Assembly: GCA_027625915.1 (NCBI GenBank)
Contig: JANTQA010000033.1
Location: 6,076,001 to 6,140,000 of the forward strand
From: Anaeramoeba flamelloides
Taxonomy: Eukaryota > Metamonada > Anaeramoebidae
Direction of reading: 5' to 3'
Length of the DNA stretch: 64,000 nucleotides
Made by a program: the position numbers and the translations under genes. How positions within the stretch are numbered: position 1 is the stretch's first letter; every line of letters begins with the position of its first letter. Below are positions 22,307-35,200 of this stretch, piece after piece. The notes under the pieces are model-generated. The model had not been told where the DNA came from. It worked only from the letters and a program-made list of their open reading frames with translations, and searched no databases.

Positions 22307-22800
22307 TTCAGTCAAATGAGCCCAGTTGTAGTTGGTGAATTACATGTATATAAAACGTTTGAATGGATATTAGAAGAAATAATTAATTGCAGAAATTTCA
22401 ATATTGAAATCTTTTTTTCCATTTTTTGTTTTTTTTTATTTTTTTTTTACTCCTAATTTATTTGCAATTTTTTTTTATAGCAAGATCGATAGTCACTTGG
22501 TAAAAATCTACCATTCAAAGTTTATTAAAAAAGTCAAAATGATCAAAGTGAAATCATTTTGATTTCTATTGAAATTTTATTTGATCTTCAAAAGGAGATC
22601 AAAATAAACCTTGTTGTTTTTCTCAATAGGGAACTAAGAATTTCAGTTATGAAAATTTTAAGAAAATATCATTAATTTATTCCTTTTATTCCAAATACAA
22701 ATATCAACTATTCTTTGATGTTTATTGTACAACTTGTTTTTTATTTAATCTTCAAAGGCTAATTATAAAAAATAATTGATATTTGAAAAAACTGTTGTCC
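22307..22800 (+). repeat. Family B repeat copy 2
   Basis: Starts TTTTTCAGTCAAATGAGCCC and GTTGTAGTTGGTGAATTACA. It carries GATATTAGAAGAAATAA and AGCAAGATCGATAGTCACTT, and ends CTAATTATAAAAAATAATTG, in the family order. Confidence 0.75.
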
Positions 22801-23834
22801 ACTTTGGCTGGAACAAAGTCTATTCTCAATTTTTCGATCAGATTATTTTTTTTATTTCATTATATTTTTTTATTTTTTATCTTTTATTTTTTCTTCAATT
22901 CTTTTCTTTTCTTTTTTAAATTTTTATTCTTTTTTGCATTTTATATAATTTTTGCAATTTTTTTTTTTCTTTTCATTTTCTTGTCAAAGTCTTTTCTTTT
23001 TTTTTTTTTTGTGAAAGTTTATTTGAAAAAAAATTTGTATTTGCAAAATCAAAATTAATTAAAGAAAATTGAGGATGCAATTGCTATTAAAAATGAATAC
23101 AATTACTATTATTTAATCATATTTGAATAATTTTAATTTTCCATAAGAAATTTGGATATTAGGACTATAATTTTCTCAATAAAATTGTTCAAGATTTTTT
23201 AAACATTTTATTTCTTTGGAACATTTAGAATTTGTTAATGTATTTCCTTTTTGGAATATCAAAATTAATCAATTTTTTTTTTTAATTTCCCTGATTTCTA
23301 AAAAATCTTATGTTTGACAATTCTTAAAAAAAATTTTTTTTTTTCATATTTGGCTTAGTCACTTTAAGTGAAATAGGTTTTTTTATTTCGAAAAAAAAGT
23401 GAAACATGAAAAAAAAGTTCAACATGGTTTTTAATTGTGAACATTACTGAAAACGTTAAAGTAAAATCAATTAAAAGAAGAAACCAATAAACTTCAAAGA
23501 ATAACCCATTATATTATTTTCAATCAATCTCACACAAATTATTTAAATCTACTTTCATATCAAAATTGTTTGTGTGATTTTGAAGATAGCGAAAATAGTC
23601 AATTTTTTCAACAAATTATTATTAATTGATCAATCAAAGAAAAACCCTTATCCCAAAATATAGTATTAGAAAAACTGTTTTTTTGTTGAATCCTTAATTT
23701 TTGTCTTTATTTATTTATTTATTCTTTTATTAATTGATCTTACTTTGAATTTTCAGGTTCGATTAAGGTTCCCAATGAAAAACCTTGTTTAACTATTTTT
23801 TTTTGTTTTACTTTTTTTTCTTGGTAATAAAAGA
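22801..23834. other. T-rich spacer with a family C fragment
   Basis: A T-rich open frame at 22783-23058 is low-complexity and not taken as a gene. At 23399-23460, GTTCAACATGGTTTTTAATTGTG and ACATTACTGAAAACG-like bases recall a family C end. Nothing else was recognised. Confidence 0.45.
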
Positions 23835-23976
23835 TCATTTTTAATTGAGAAAATCAACTTTTACTAATATTGTACTTCTTGAATTTTTGAGACACATTTG
23901 AACCATTAACCACTAATACAATTTACACCCAATAACAAAACACTTTGGTTTTAGACTTCTCCTTAGCAGACGCCAA
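23835..23976 (+). repeat. Family A right-end fragment
   Basis: TTTTTAATTGAGAAAATCAA, TTTGAGACACATTTGAACC, CACCCAATAACAAAAC and the terminal CAATCCCTAAAC follow the right end of the 61.2-61.9 kb element. The terminal TTAA is lost. It lies about 300 bases past the cornichon stop. Confidence 0.65.
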
Positions 23977-24271
23977 TCCCTAAACGATCAAAAATCAACA
24001 GATAAAACAAAAAAAACACAAGCCAAACGTACTAATATTTGATTGTGTCTGTAGATTGGAAATGCCACTGGAATAATCTACCAAACAAAAAAAACATTAT
24101 CTGAAAAAAACAAAAAGCAGAAATTCCAACAGATTATTGAAGCAAATATAAATAACTCAAAGAAAAAAAAAAGAGGAGTGTTGGTTGGTGAGTTGATATT
24201 ACAATTGTATTTTTTATTTCAAAGGAGTGAAAACGTAAAGAAAAAGAAAAAACACAAATAAGAAGAAAGAT

Positions 24272-24736
24272 TTATTGATTTTTATAAAGTAATAAATTTA
24301 CATTACATATTGTTCCTTTAATAATTAACCAAACAAGAACTAGGGACAAAACAATTAACGAAATAATTCCATCCTTTCTGTGCTCCTTGAGAGAATGGTA
24401 TAATTCGATTGGATCAACGTAGTGATGGTGTTTATAATATTTGTAACAATGCCAAGCCACCAAAGGTGCCAATGAAAGGAACAGAATGAAGTTCTTTGAA
24501 AAAAGAAGCAGAACACAGACAACAAAGTGTGTGAGGTATTCCGTTTTAATGGACTTGTTCAATTTGTTACAATAGCTAATTGTGTCCCGAACATTGTCAT
24601 TAAATTCTGCAAGGTTGAGTAGTCTTGAGATTAAAAGAATAAAGGAATAAAGAACAAGACCAAAACAACAGATCCAAAATAATGATTGGTAAATGGTACA
24701 GTCTTTATCAAAATCAAAGATTAAAAGGATTAACAT
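24272..24736 (-). CDS. Cornichon family ER cargo receptor, 154 aa
   Basis: Cornichon/Erv14 proteins select membrane cargo for COPII vesicles leaving the ER. Three or four membrane spans are visible at about residues 13-37, 66-92 and 124-144. The landmarks fit. LAEFNDNVRDTISYCNKLN corresponds to the DLE/DEL and NP.D.CN.LN stretch after the first span. TEYLTHFVVCVLLLF matches the PEYL.HA.FC segment, and PLVAWHCYKYY matches PLLAYHIWRY. DPIELYHSL is followed by the final hydrophobic segment. The length is normal for the family. The ATG at 24734-24736 leads straight into the first span. The C-terminus after KGTI is not family-like. A possible donor GTAATG there and an acceptor near 24110-24120 mean a short last exon could replace the final dozen residues. 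Confidence 0.9.
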   Translation of the reverse strand: MLILLIFDFDKDCTIYQSLFWICCFGLVLYSFILLISRLLNLAEFNDNVRDTISYCNKLNKSIKTEYLTHFVVCVLLLFSKNFILFLSLAPLVAWHCYKYYKHHHYVDPIELYHSLKEHRKDGIISLIVLSLVLVWLIIKGTICNVNLLLYKNQ

Positions 24737-25169
24737 CCCAAAAAATTATATGAAAAAAATGATTAACTTTACATTCTCATTATGCAGAGAGACTTTTGAA
24801 AGTTTTCAGAATTTGTTGTTTCTTATCTTTGGGAAATTATTGTGAACAATTTTTATACACAACATTAGTATTTTCTGAACTCTTCAAATCTTTCGACTCA
24901 TAAAAAAACTATTTAGGTTTATGGAATAAATTGAAAAAGAATTTCAAAGTAGTAAAAGTAAAACCCTTATAATTGTAATAACACTTGAATAAAAAATAAT
25001 TACAGAATTTTATGCCATTTAGTGAATAAATTTTTCGTTTCGTTTCTAAATAAATGCCATTTTAAAGGAAAGAAGAATAGAAATAAATTTTTAGATATTT
25101 CATTTTTCACCAAATCTCCTTTTTTTTTATAAGCTTTTTCATTCAAAAAAAAAAAACAAGTCTACACGA

Positions 25170-28100
25170 ATGAGAAAATGGTTTAAGTCTTCTAAGCAAT
25201 CAAATGAAAAAGAACCCTCAACTAAAAATATCTTAGTATCATCTTTAACAAGATTAAAAAAAAGAAAAAAATCGACCGATACAAAGCCAAAGCTTGAAAA
25301 AGAAGAACAAGGACAAGAACAAGGACAAGAACAAAAAGAAGAAAAGCAATATAACTTTAACTTTTTACCTTTAATTAACGAAGCAACTTTAGCACTTGAA
25401 ACTGAAAATGATCAGCCAATTATTGAATTAATTACAGAATTTCATAAAAGTTTTTGTATGAATTTAATTCCCATCGAAGAATTTCACCCCAGCCAGTAAG
25501 TTTTTTTAAATTGTTCTTCTTTGTCTTGTGGTGAATTAACCAATTTATGGATTGAGAATGTGTGCACTCTAAAAAATTTTCACCTTCAATTCTGGAACTA
25601 TACCTTCAATTTACTTTTTAATAAGATAATTCTGCTTGATCCGATTTGTTTTAATAAACGAAAAGAAAAAAAAATGCTGACTAATCCCTTATCAAACAGG
25701 CTATTGAATTAAACAAAAAAACGAATCATAAAAAAGAAAAAGAAAAAGAAAAAGAAAAAGAAAAAAAATTTTGAATTGCCTTGTCATTTCTCAAAAACTC
25801 TTGAAATTTTAGTTTTTTAAAAAATTTGAAACTTAAATTGCGATCTTTTTTAAACCATTACAAAAACTTTTGTTTTACACATGATTAAATTTGGTGTCAT
25901 AATTTTGATCCCCTTTTTTTTTCAAACATATTTCATGATTTTAAAAATTTTTTTTTTTTTTTTCTCCAAACAATAACCAAACAAACCAAATAAAAAAAAA
26001 AATAAAAAAAAAAACATAAGATTAAGTGAAGGAAAAATCGTAACAAACATATTTTTAAATTATTTTGATTTGACTGTAAAAAATCTAAATTTTGAAGAGA
26101 ACATTAATGAAAAAAAAGGAAACACTTTGTGTGACGTTTTGGAGTGTATCAATTATTTAATACAAGACGAATATAATTTAATAATCTTTCAAGAATTAGG
26201 CGCCACAGAAAAGATCTTGCTGAAATATCTTGAAATCCAAAAATGGAACCCTTATCAAAATACAAACAAAAGTAATGAACAGGTCATTGTGTGGTCACGT
26301 ATGTGCTTTATCTGTTATCAATTATTATTGAAATTATTAAATGAAGACAAAATCATTTCACAATTAATTGAAAAAAACATCCTGATTGAAATTTTCAAAT
26401 TAATAAATTCTGTGCCCAACCTTGAATATACCAAAGAGTGTCGGAGCACCTTTTCTCGGGGTAAAGAATTTATTTATTTACTGATTAATCGGAAGTCCAA
26501 GGCAAAAATTTTTGAATATTTTGGTGAAATTAAATTTGCAAATAATTTTCTTCAAACAATTGAAAATTTGTTAAACAAATCATTAGAATTATGGGTCTTG
26601 AATTTTGGTATTTTTACTGAAATTCTATGTACCCAATTATTACCCTATAATAATTTTTGTAAAGATTTTGAATTAATTAATGGTTACAATAGATTATCCA
26701 AAATTATTTTTAATTTTTTCGAATTACAGGATAACAATGAAGAATATCAACAAAATGTTTTAAGATATTTAAAAAAATTAGTTTTCTATTCTCAATTGAT
26801 ATATAATAAAGAACAAGTTGACATAATCCAATCAACTAATCAAATATATAATTTTGAAGTAATCCAATTATTGTTTGATTTGTTTTTTTATTTAATTAAA
26901 AATGAAAATATTGAAACAAAGACAAAGACAGAGAAAAGAGGAAATGTAATTGAAATAAAAATTGAAAAGGAATCAAAAAAAACAGAAAAATCAAATGAAA
27001 ATGAAAAATCAAATGAAAATGAAAAACCAAGAAAAACAGAAAAATCAAAAGAAAATGAAAAATCAAAAAAAACAGAAAAATCAAATGAAAATGAAAATAA
27101 AAAAGATCGTTCATTATTATTAATAGAAACAATTTTTGAAATAATCACATCTAACCCAAAGAATTATTATTTAATTAAAGAATATAGGATGACTGAAAAA
27201 TTATTTGAAAGGTTTTATTTAGTAAAATATAATACAAAAGTATTATTATTAAAATTGCTAGAAAATCTCTGTATTATTTTAGAAAGTTCACCAGATAGCG
27301 AATTATGTCTAATAATAAATTTAATATCTAAAGAGAATATTACGAATCAATGTTTTATTTTGATTATTAAATTATTTATTAGATTAATTAGTTTTGATTC
27401 AAAATTTCAAAATATTTTTATCAACTATGGACTCATTGAAAGTTTGATTAAAGGATATTATTTTCTTTCAACCTTAAAATTCACAAAGAATGATAATAAC
27501 AAAGCAAAAATAAAAATTAATAACCAAAAGAAAATCAAAGACAAAGAGGAAAGGGAAGAATTAAAGGGGGGAGTAAATGATAATCGTCAGAATGAAAGGA
27601 AATGGAATAATAAAATTTATCAGATCACTACTAATTTTATTTTGTCAATTTTGAATAATCAATCAAATATAAAAATTTTTCAAAAAATGGGAGGAGTAAA
27701 TATTTTAAATCAAATTATGCTAACTTATAATTTAAATGTCAATTTATATCCTACTCTCAAAATCATTGAAAAAATATTGACAAATGAAAATTTAAATTTA
27801 GTTGAAGATTTTAAAATCATTTTAAATATTATTGGGAATTTAAATTTTAAAATAAATTTTGAAAAAAAATTTCTTGTTTTAAAAATATTAAAAAATTTAT
27901 TAACAAATAACCAAAAAAATTCTAAAGATAATTTCCGGTTAAATAATGGATTTGAAGTCTTAATCAAAATGTTTCAAAGAATTAATAACCAATTGCAAGA
28001 TTTTGATTTAAAATTTAAAATCTTAAAAATGATTTTTCAAATATTAATGATACCATTAGAAAAGGCGAAAACAAATATTAAATATTTTAACAAACTAACA

Positions 28101-29159
28101 AAATTTTTTGTATACGAATTTCTTGAAAGTGGATTTTTAAAAAGTGAATATAGTACTAAAATCTTGTGTTTATTCTTGGATTTTTCAATGCTTTCAAATG
28201 ATTTTTTTTTATTGAATAATTGGGGGAAAAGAAATTCCTTAAATAAAATTATTAAAAACAATGCAAATAAATGTAATATTAGATTAAATAGCTCAATATT
28301 AATATTATTTCATTTATTGTATGAAACTTCAAATTATTATATTCAAATCGACTTTTTAAAAATAATTTCAACTTTAATTAATTTAAATTTAAATAATGAA
28401 TATCAATTATCAAAAATAAACATTTGCAAATTTATTTTGAAAAAATATAATTATTTTTTTTTAAACAATGTTCAATTAAATAATAATCAATTAATAATTA
28501 AAAATTTGATTTTAAATATTTTTAAAAAATTGGCATCGAATTATCTATCTATTAATGAATTAATTTCCCTTTTCAATTTCTTCCCTTTGAATAAAAATCA
28601 GAATAACAAGTTAAAAAAAAATAAAGATAAAAATGACAATTGCAAAAAAAATAATTCAAATGATAAAGATAATGAAAACAGTGTCATGGTTGGTAATAAT
28701 AAGAAGAAGAAGAAGAAGAACAGGATTGATATCAATTTAATAAGATTATTACTTGAAATAAATTTGAACATTAAAAATTATTCAATGATTGAATTTAAAA
28801 TAAATGATCAATCAAAACATTTAAATCTCAAAGTTAATTTAAATAAAAATTTTCAATCAATTTTTAATAATTCTGGCTATTCCTTTTCTTTTTGGTTTCG
28901 ATTTGAAAACGGCAATAACATTGAATTATTTTCCTTTTTAGGCAACACTGGTAATTTAATATTAAAATTATTAATATTAAATTCTGAGTTATTAATACAA
29001 ACACAGAAAAAAACAATAAATTTTAAAGATTATTTCTTTCAAATCGACAATTGGTATCATGTTTTTATAAATCATGGGCATGTTCGATTTGGCAATGATC
29101 AAATTACACTGTTTGTGAATGGCTTTCAAAGGCAGACATTAAATTTGAATATACCAAAT

Positions 29160-29202
<43 letters not shown>

Positions 29203-32200
29203 AAAGTATAATTTTAAGAATTAATTCTCAAAATAATACTGAAAACATCAAATGGTATTTAAGAAATTTTCAATTATATTCTGGTAATTTGAATGATACG
29301 AATATTTATAGATTGTTTTTATTAAAAGAAAATTCTTTATTTAATCATTTAAACTATTATCAAAAATTCAAAGAATTTAATTTAATAAACCCAATCATTT
29401 TAAAAAAAAAATCAATAATTAAAAGTCAACAAATCTCAGAATTGATGAATTTCACAAAAATTGATTTTATAAATAATAATAATAATCATAAATTATTATT
29501 TAATTTTGCAATTAATGAATATTTTAAAAAAAATATGAACACAAAATGCTTTTTTAATATCTACAATTTTCAAAACAATATAAATAATAATTTCCAAAGC
29601 ATTGGTGGTATTTTTATTTATTTTTATTTAATTAAAAAATCCCATACTTTAATTTTAATTGAAAATTTATTAAAATTGATAATATTATATCTTTATAATA
29701 ATGAAAAAAATTTCATTGAATTTGAATCAAATAATTATTATCAATTTTTGATCTACATACTAATAAAGAAAAAGGAAATAACAATCTCACAAAATATAAT
29801 TAATTTATTATGTAAATTTTTTACTTATTTTCCATTGATTGATTTCAATAATAATAATAATAATAATAATACAATTAATCTGGATAATTCAAGAAATGAA
29901 TATGATGAATCAAATACTTTAATAATTAATAATAGCTTTGCGTTGAAGATTTTATTATTAAATTATAATTTTTTTAAGAATTTAACATTAGATATCCAAA
30001 TAAATATTTTGGGGAAATTAAATTCTTTTATTCAACCAAATCAAACCTTCAAAAAATTTAATTATTGCCAATTAAGAAAAATAAATCTAATAAAGTTTTT
30101 ATTCAAAATTTTAAATGATTCTAATTTAAATTTAAAAATTTTTAATAAAGTTTTATTAATCTTAAAACATTTTTATTTTAATAAAATAATTGATAAGGAA
30201 TTAATTTATTTAGCAAATTTTATTAAAATTAAATCAATTTTTATTAATAATTTTCTAAATGGTAATGATGACGATTACGATGATAATAAAATGATGAATA
30301 TTAATAATAACAACAAGCAAGAAGAAAAGGAAAGACTGGAAAATAAATTAATTGTTATTGTATTAAATCAATTATTATTTTTAGTTTTCGAAATTATTCA
30401 ATCAAACCAAAATAAAGAATTAAAAGATCAGGAATCCACTTTTAAAACCATTTTAAATATTTTCAATCCAGACTATATATTGACTATATTAAAATACCAA
30501 AACAATCAAGAATCCATCATTACCAGTTTTCAAATTTTGATTACAATTTTTCAAAGCCAACCAAATTTATTAATAAACTTTACACAAAAAAAAAATTTTA
30601 CTATATTAAGTGATCTATGTATAAATTTTTGGAATATTAAATTAGTGTATGTTTTGTTATGGTGTTTTCTATTTAATCAACCTATTTTCCACTTGAAAGG
30701 TGGTCAAACTTTTAATAATAAATCGCAATCAGATTTTTTTTTAGAAATGGACAATGATTTTGGAATATTTAAAAACAAATGTAATTTGAATGAAAATTGG
30801 AAATTGGAAATATTATTAATAATTTTAAGAATGATTTCAAAAACTAATGAAGAAATTTATTTAAATAAATTGCTTTTAAATATAAATAATTATAATAACA
30901 ATAATGATAATAATAAAAAAAACAATAAAATCAATGAGGATAATAAGGATATGATTAATTTTATTAATGTTTTAAATTACAAAGAATTAATTGAAATAGA
31001 AAATTTTCAAAATGAAAATATTCACAAATTAAATTTGATTTTTGAAAAAAATATTAATTATAATAATCATAATATATTTTATCATTTATTTTGTGGATTA
31101 AATTCGATTATTTTTTTTAAAAATAATTTTTTAATTTCGAATAATCAAAATTATTTTATTCATAAAATACTTTCAAAAAAATTAAACCCATTAAAATGTA
31201 AAATAAGTAATAAAATGGGATTTAATAATAAATTAGTAATCATTGTTAATAACAATGAAAATGAAAATGAAAAAAATATGGAAATAGATATTCATCATTT
31301 AATTAAATTTTCCAAAAATTATTTATTATCTAATCAATTAACAAAAAAAATAATGGATTTAATTACTGAAAAAATAATTATTAAATCAATTTTTTTAAAT
31401 GATAATGAAAAAATTATCTATTTTTTAAATTTTTTCATTTATACTTTACCTTCTAACTATAATAATAATGGGTTAATTAAATACCAACAACAAATTTTTT
31501 TAAAATGTTTTAATAAACTTATTCAACATCCCAGTTTAATTATAAAATATACGAATAATTGGAAAAAAAATCAAATAATTAAGAATTTAATTTATTTTAT
31601 TCATTTCTTTGTTAAGAAATCTTTTAATGAATATTTCCAAGATCAAAAATTAATTCCAATAAATTTATTAATTTCCATAATTAAATCCTTCACAAATAAA
31701 AATTATTTTAAAGGCATCATTAATAATTACAATTATGAAGAGGACGATGACATTGTCGATGAGGATGTTAAGAATGAAAAAAATGAAATTCTTACTAATT
31801 TTAATGAAAATAAAAACAAATTTTTTGTACAAATCTATACAGAAATAACTTATTTGTTTTCTTTTATTATTTTAAATAAAGATTTAGAAAGGGAAGTCGG
31901 TAATTATTTTTTATTATTGCAATTATTTTTAATCAACAAAAATATATTAATTAACAACTTAAATATTGAACAAAGACATTTAAATTTAATTTTCAAATTT
32001 TTAATAAAATTGATGTTATTAAATAAAGAATATGAAAACAATAAAATTCGAATAAATTTTGAAAATAAAAAAAAATTAAGTTCAAGGGCTGCAAAGATTT
32101 GGAAAATCTTCATGAACCGAATCCCCACTCAAAGTTTACAATCAATTTTATCAATACAATTAACTGAAAAAAACACCTTTTCTTTGATTAATAATACCGA

Positions 32201-35200
32201 GTTCAATAAATGGGTTGTGCAATTAATCGGGAGTCAAAACAATGCTGAAATGGGCTTAAATCTCCAAGCGATACTTATTCAAATTTTTAGTCAATTGGAA
32301 GATAAGGTTCAAATTTGGTTTAACGGTATTGAAATCATGATCCAAAATGAAAATTTAAAAGAATTAAAGAAATTTGAAGAAATAAGAATGAATTTTCAAT
32401 TAGATTTGAATGAAAATATTAATGAAAACATTGAACAAAAATTCAAACTTGAATCGCAATTACATGATTTTTTAGAAATTAAAAGAAACGATTTAAAAAA
32501 AAGTGAAATCAAAGATTTTGAAAAGTTTGAGAAATTTTCAAAGATTTGGCAAAAATTCAAAAAAGAATTATTGATTGGAATCAATCTTTTGGCAACGAAA
32601 AATTACAATGACAATATAAAGTATAATTGGAAGCTACATAACGTTGAATCAATATTTAGAATGAAAAAAAGTTTAATACAATACAACAAATTAAAACGGT
32701 ATAATATCCATTCCATAGAAAATAACCTTGAAAAAAATTCTAATAATATGAATGAAAATTGCAATGACAATGAAAGTCAAGGGGAAGATGACGATGGATT
32801 AATCGATGAACGATTATTGGATAAATTATCAAACATTGATCTCCAATTTAAAAAAATAAGTTTCTTTAATGATTTTTTTACAAATCAACTTGAAGAGAAT
32901 ATTGTTTTTAGAATTACTAAAAATGATAAAATTATTAACAAATATAATTGTAATATCAAAAGAGAATTAAATGATATACCTTCTATTTTTTTAATGAGTG
33001 ATAATTATTGCTATGTAATTGAAAATTATCAATACACTGATGGAAATAAATCGGCAATTAAATATTGTTGTTTAAAAAATAAAAATATTGAAAAAAATAA
33101 AGAAATTATAATTGATGAGAGCGATGACGATTATGATGACAATGATAATGGTAATGGTAATGGTAATGACAATAGCAATGACAATGGCAATGGTGATGAT
33201 GATGATGAAAAAATAGAAATCGAAATAGGAAAGGAAGGGGGGGATGAAAGGGAAAAGAAAATTGAAACTTTAAATAATAATCAAAAAAGCAAAAATGAAA
33301 TCAAAAAAAAGATAACAAACAAGAAAGACTTAATATTAAAAGATTTAAAAGAAACTAAATTGAATAAAGAAGAAAAAATGAATAATTTTTATACAATAAA
33401 AAATAATAATTTGAAGTTTTCTTTTGAAGAAATTACAAAATTGTTTAAATGTAGACATAATTTACAGCCCGTTGGAATTGAAATTTTTTTAAAAAATAAA
33501 AATAGTATTTTTTTATGCTTTGAAAAGAAAAACAGAGAAACAGTTTTTAAAAAAATTTCAAATAAAATGGAAAAAAAATTCCCATGTTACTATATTGCAA
33601 GCAATCATCTATTTAGAAAGGATTATTCAATCAACCATGAAAACAATGTAAAAATATTAAGGAGTCTAAGCAATATTCAAAATTCGCCAATCAATCTCAT
33701 AAGAACGAAAACTTTAACAATCAACCATTTTACTAAATTATGGTTAAACAGAAAAATCTCTAATTTTGAATATTTAATGCAATTGAATACTTTAGCCGGC
33801 CGAACGTATAACGATTTAAGTCAATATCCTGTTTTCCCTTGGATTTTAAAGGATTATAATAGTCAAGATTTGAATCTAAATGATAGAAATGTGTATAGAG
33901 ATTTGTCCAAAACAATGGGTGCCCTAGATCCAGATAGATCTTCAAAATTTCAGAAAAGATATGAAAACTGGCATAACCCAGAAATGCCCCCTTTCCATTT
34001 TGGTAGTCATTATTCTAGTGCTGGTATAGTTCTTTATTATTTTTTAAGATTGGAACCTTTTACAAAGATTGCTGTTGAATTTCAAGGTAATTTATCATCT
34101 CTATCTCTCTCTTTTTATTTTCTTTTTTACTTTTTTTTCTTTTTATTTTCTTTTTTACTTTTTTTCTTTTTCTTTACATTTTAACGTTGAACTTTTCTGT
34201 TTATGAAGAAATAGGCTTTACAATTTTTTTTTTTTTTTTTTGAGATAAATTTTGACAATAAAAAGTTTTTTCCTATTAGAGTTGATAAAAAATTGTAAAT
34301 CAAATGTTTTTGGTAATTGAAAAGGAATTTAAAAAATAATTACAAGATAATTTCATTTGAGCTAAATTAAATTTAATTTTGCTTAGAGTTCATTTCGAAC
34401 TCTGTTAATTTTCAATTTTAGCAATTGTGATTTAAAAAATAGAAATTAATTAACTTTTATCACATTAAATTATTCTTCCAATAAATTTTACCTTTAAAGT
34501 TGGAGTTATAATGTAAAATAAAATTGAACAAATCTAAGTTTATATTTTTCAAAAATGTTTATAAAATTAAGATCAGAAAACTAAATTAGAATTTTCATTT
34601 ATTAGAATATCAAACAACAAGCAAATATGAAAAGTTAAACACTCTTTTTTTCTCATTTTACTAAAACTCTTTTTGTTCGAAATAAAAAATGTATCTTGTA
34701 TTAAAAATTTAAATTGTTTTTTTCAGAGAAAATTCAACCAAATACTCTAGAAATTAACTTGGATTTGTAACCTTAATTTTTTAAAAGTCTATAGATCTGT
34801 TAACTTTCAGTCTTTAAAAAGTTGGGAAGATTTTTAAGAAGAAAAAAATTAATTATTGAAAACACAAATTTTTTGGCATTGCCATTTGCATGTTGACTTC
34901 CATTTACAAAACAATCTTAAAAACAAAAAAAAATACCAAAAATATCCCAAGATCTTTGTTTTACGATTTTGAATGAAGAACTTTAAATTTAGTTTTTTGA
35001 AAAGATTGGTATTCTTCTAAAATTTGTAGGACTTTTTTGATTTTTATTTATTGAATGTTATTCAAGTAAATTTGACGTCTTTTGCTAGCTCTCAATTTTA
35101 CAAGATATATTGAAATTATTCAACTTTAACATTATTGTAAACTTTAACATTATAAGTTTAAATTAAGTTAAAGTTTCAGTAAGAGTTTTAAGAAGGGATA

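Noticed and set aside
22783-23058. Phe-rich 91-residue frame
   Set aside because: Almost pure T-run translation; no start context or similarity, and it begins in a family B repeat end.
29161-29200. Run of AAC units as a non-coding microsatellite
   Set aside because: It is in frame within the BEACH gene and encodes poly-Asn, so it is part of the protein. The same holds for the run at about 45966-46050.
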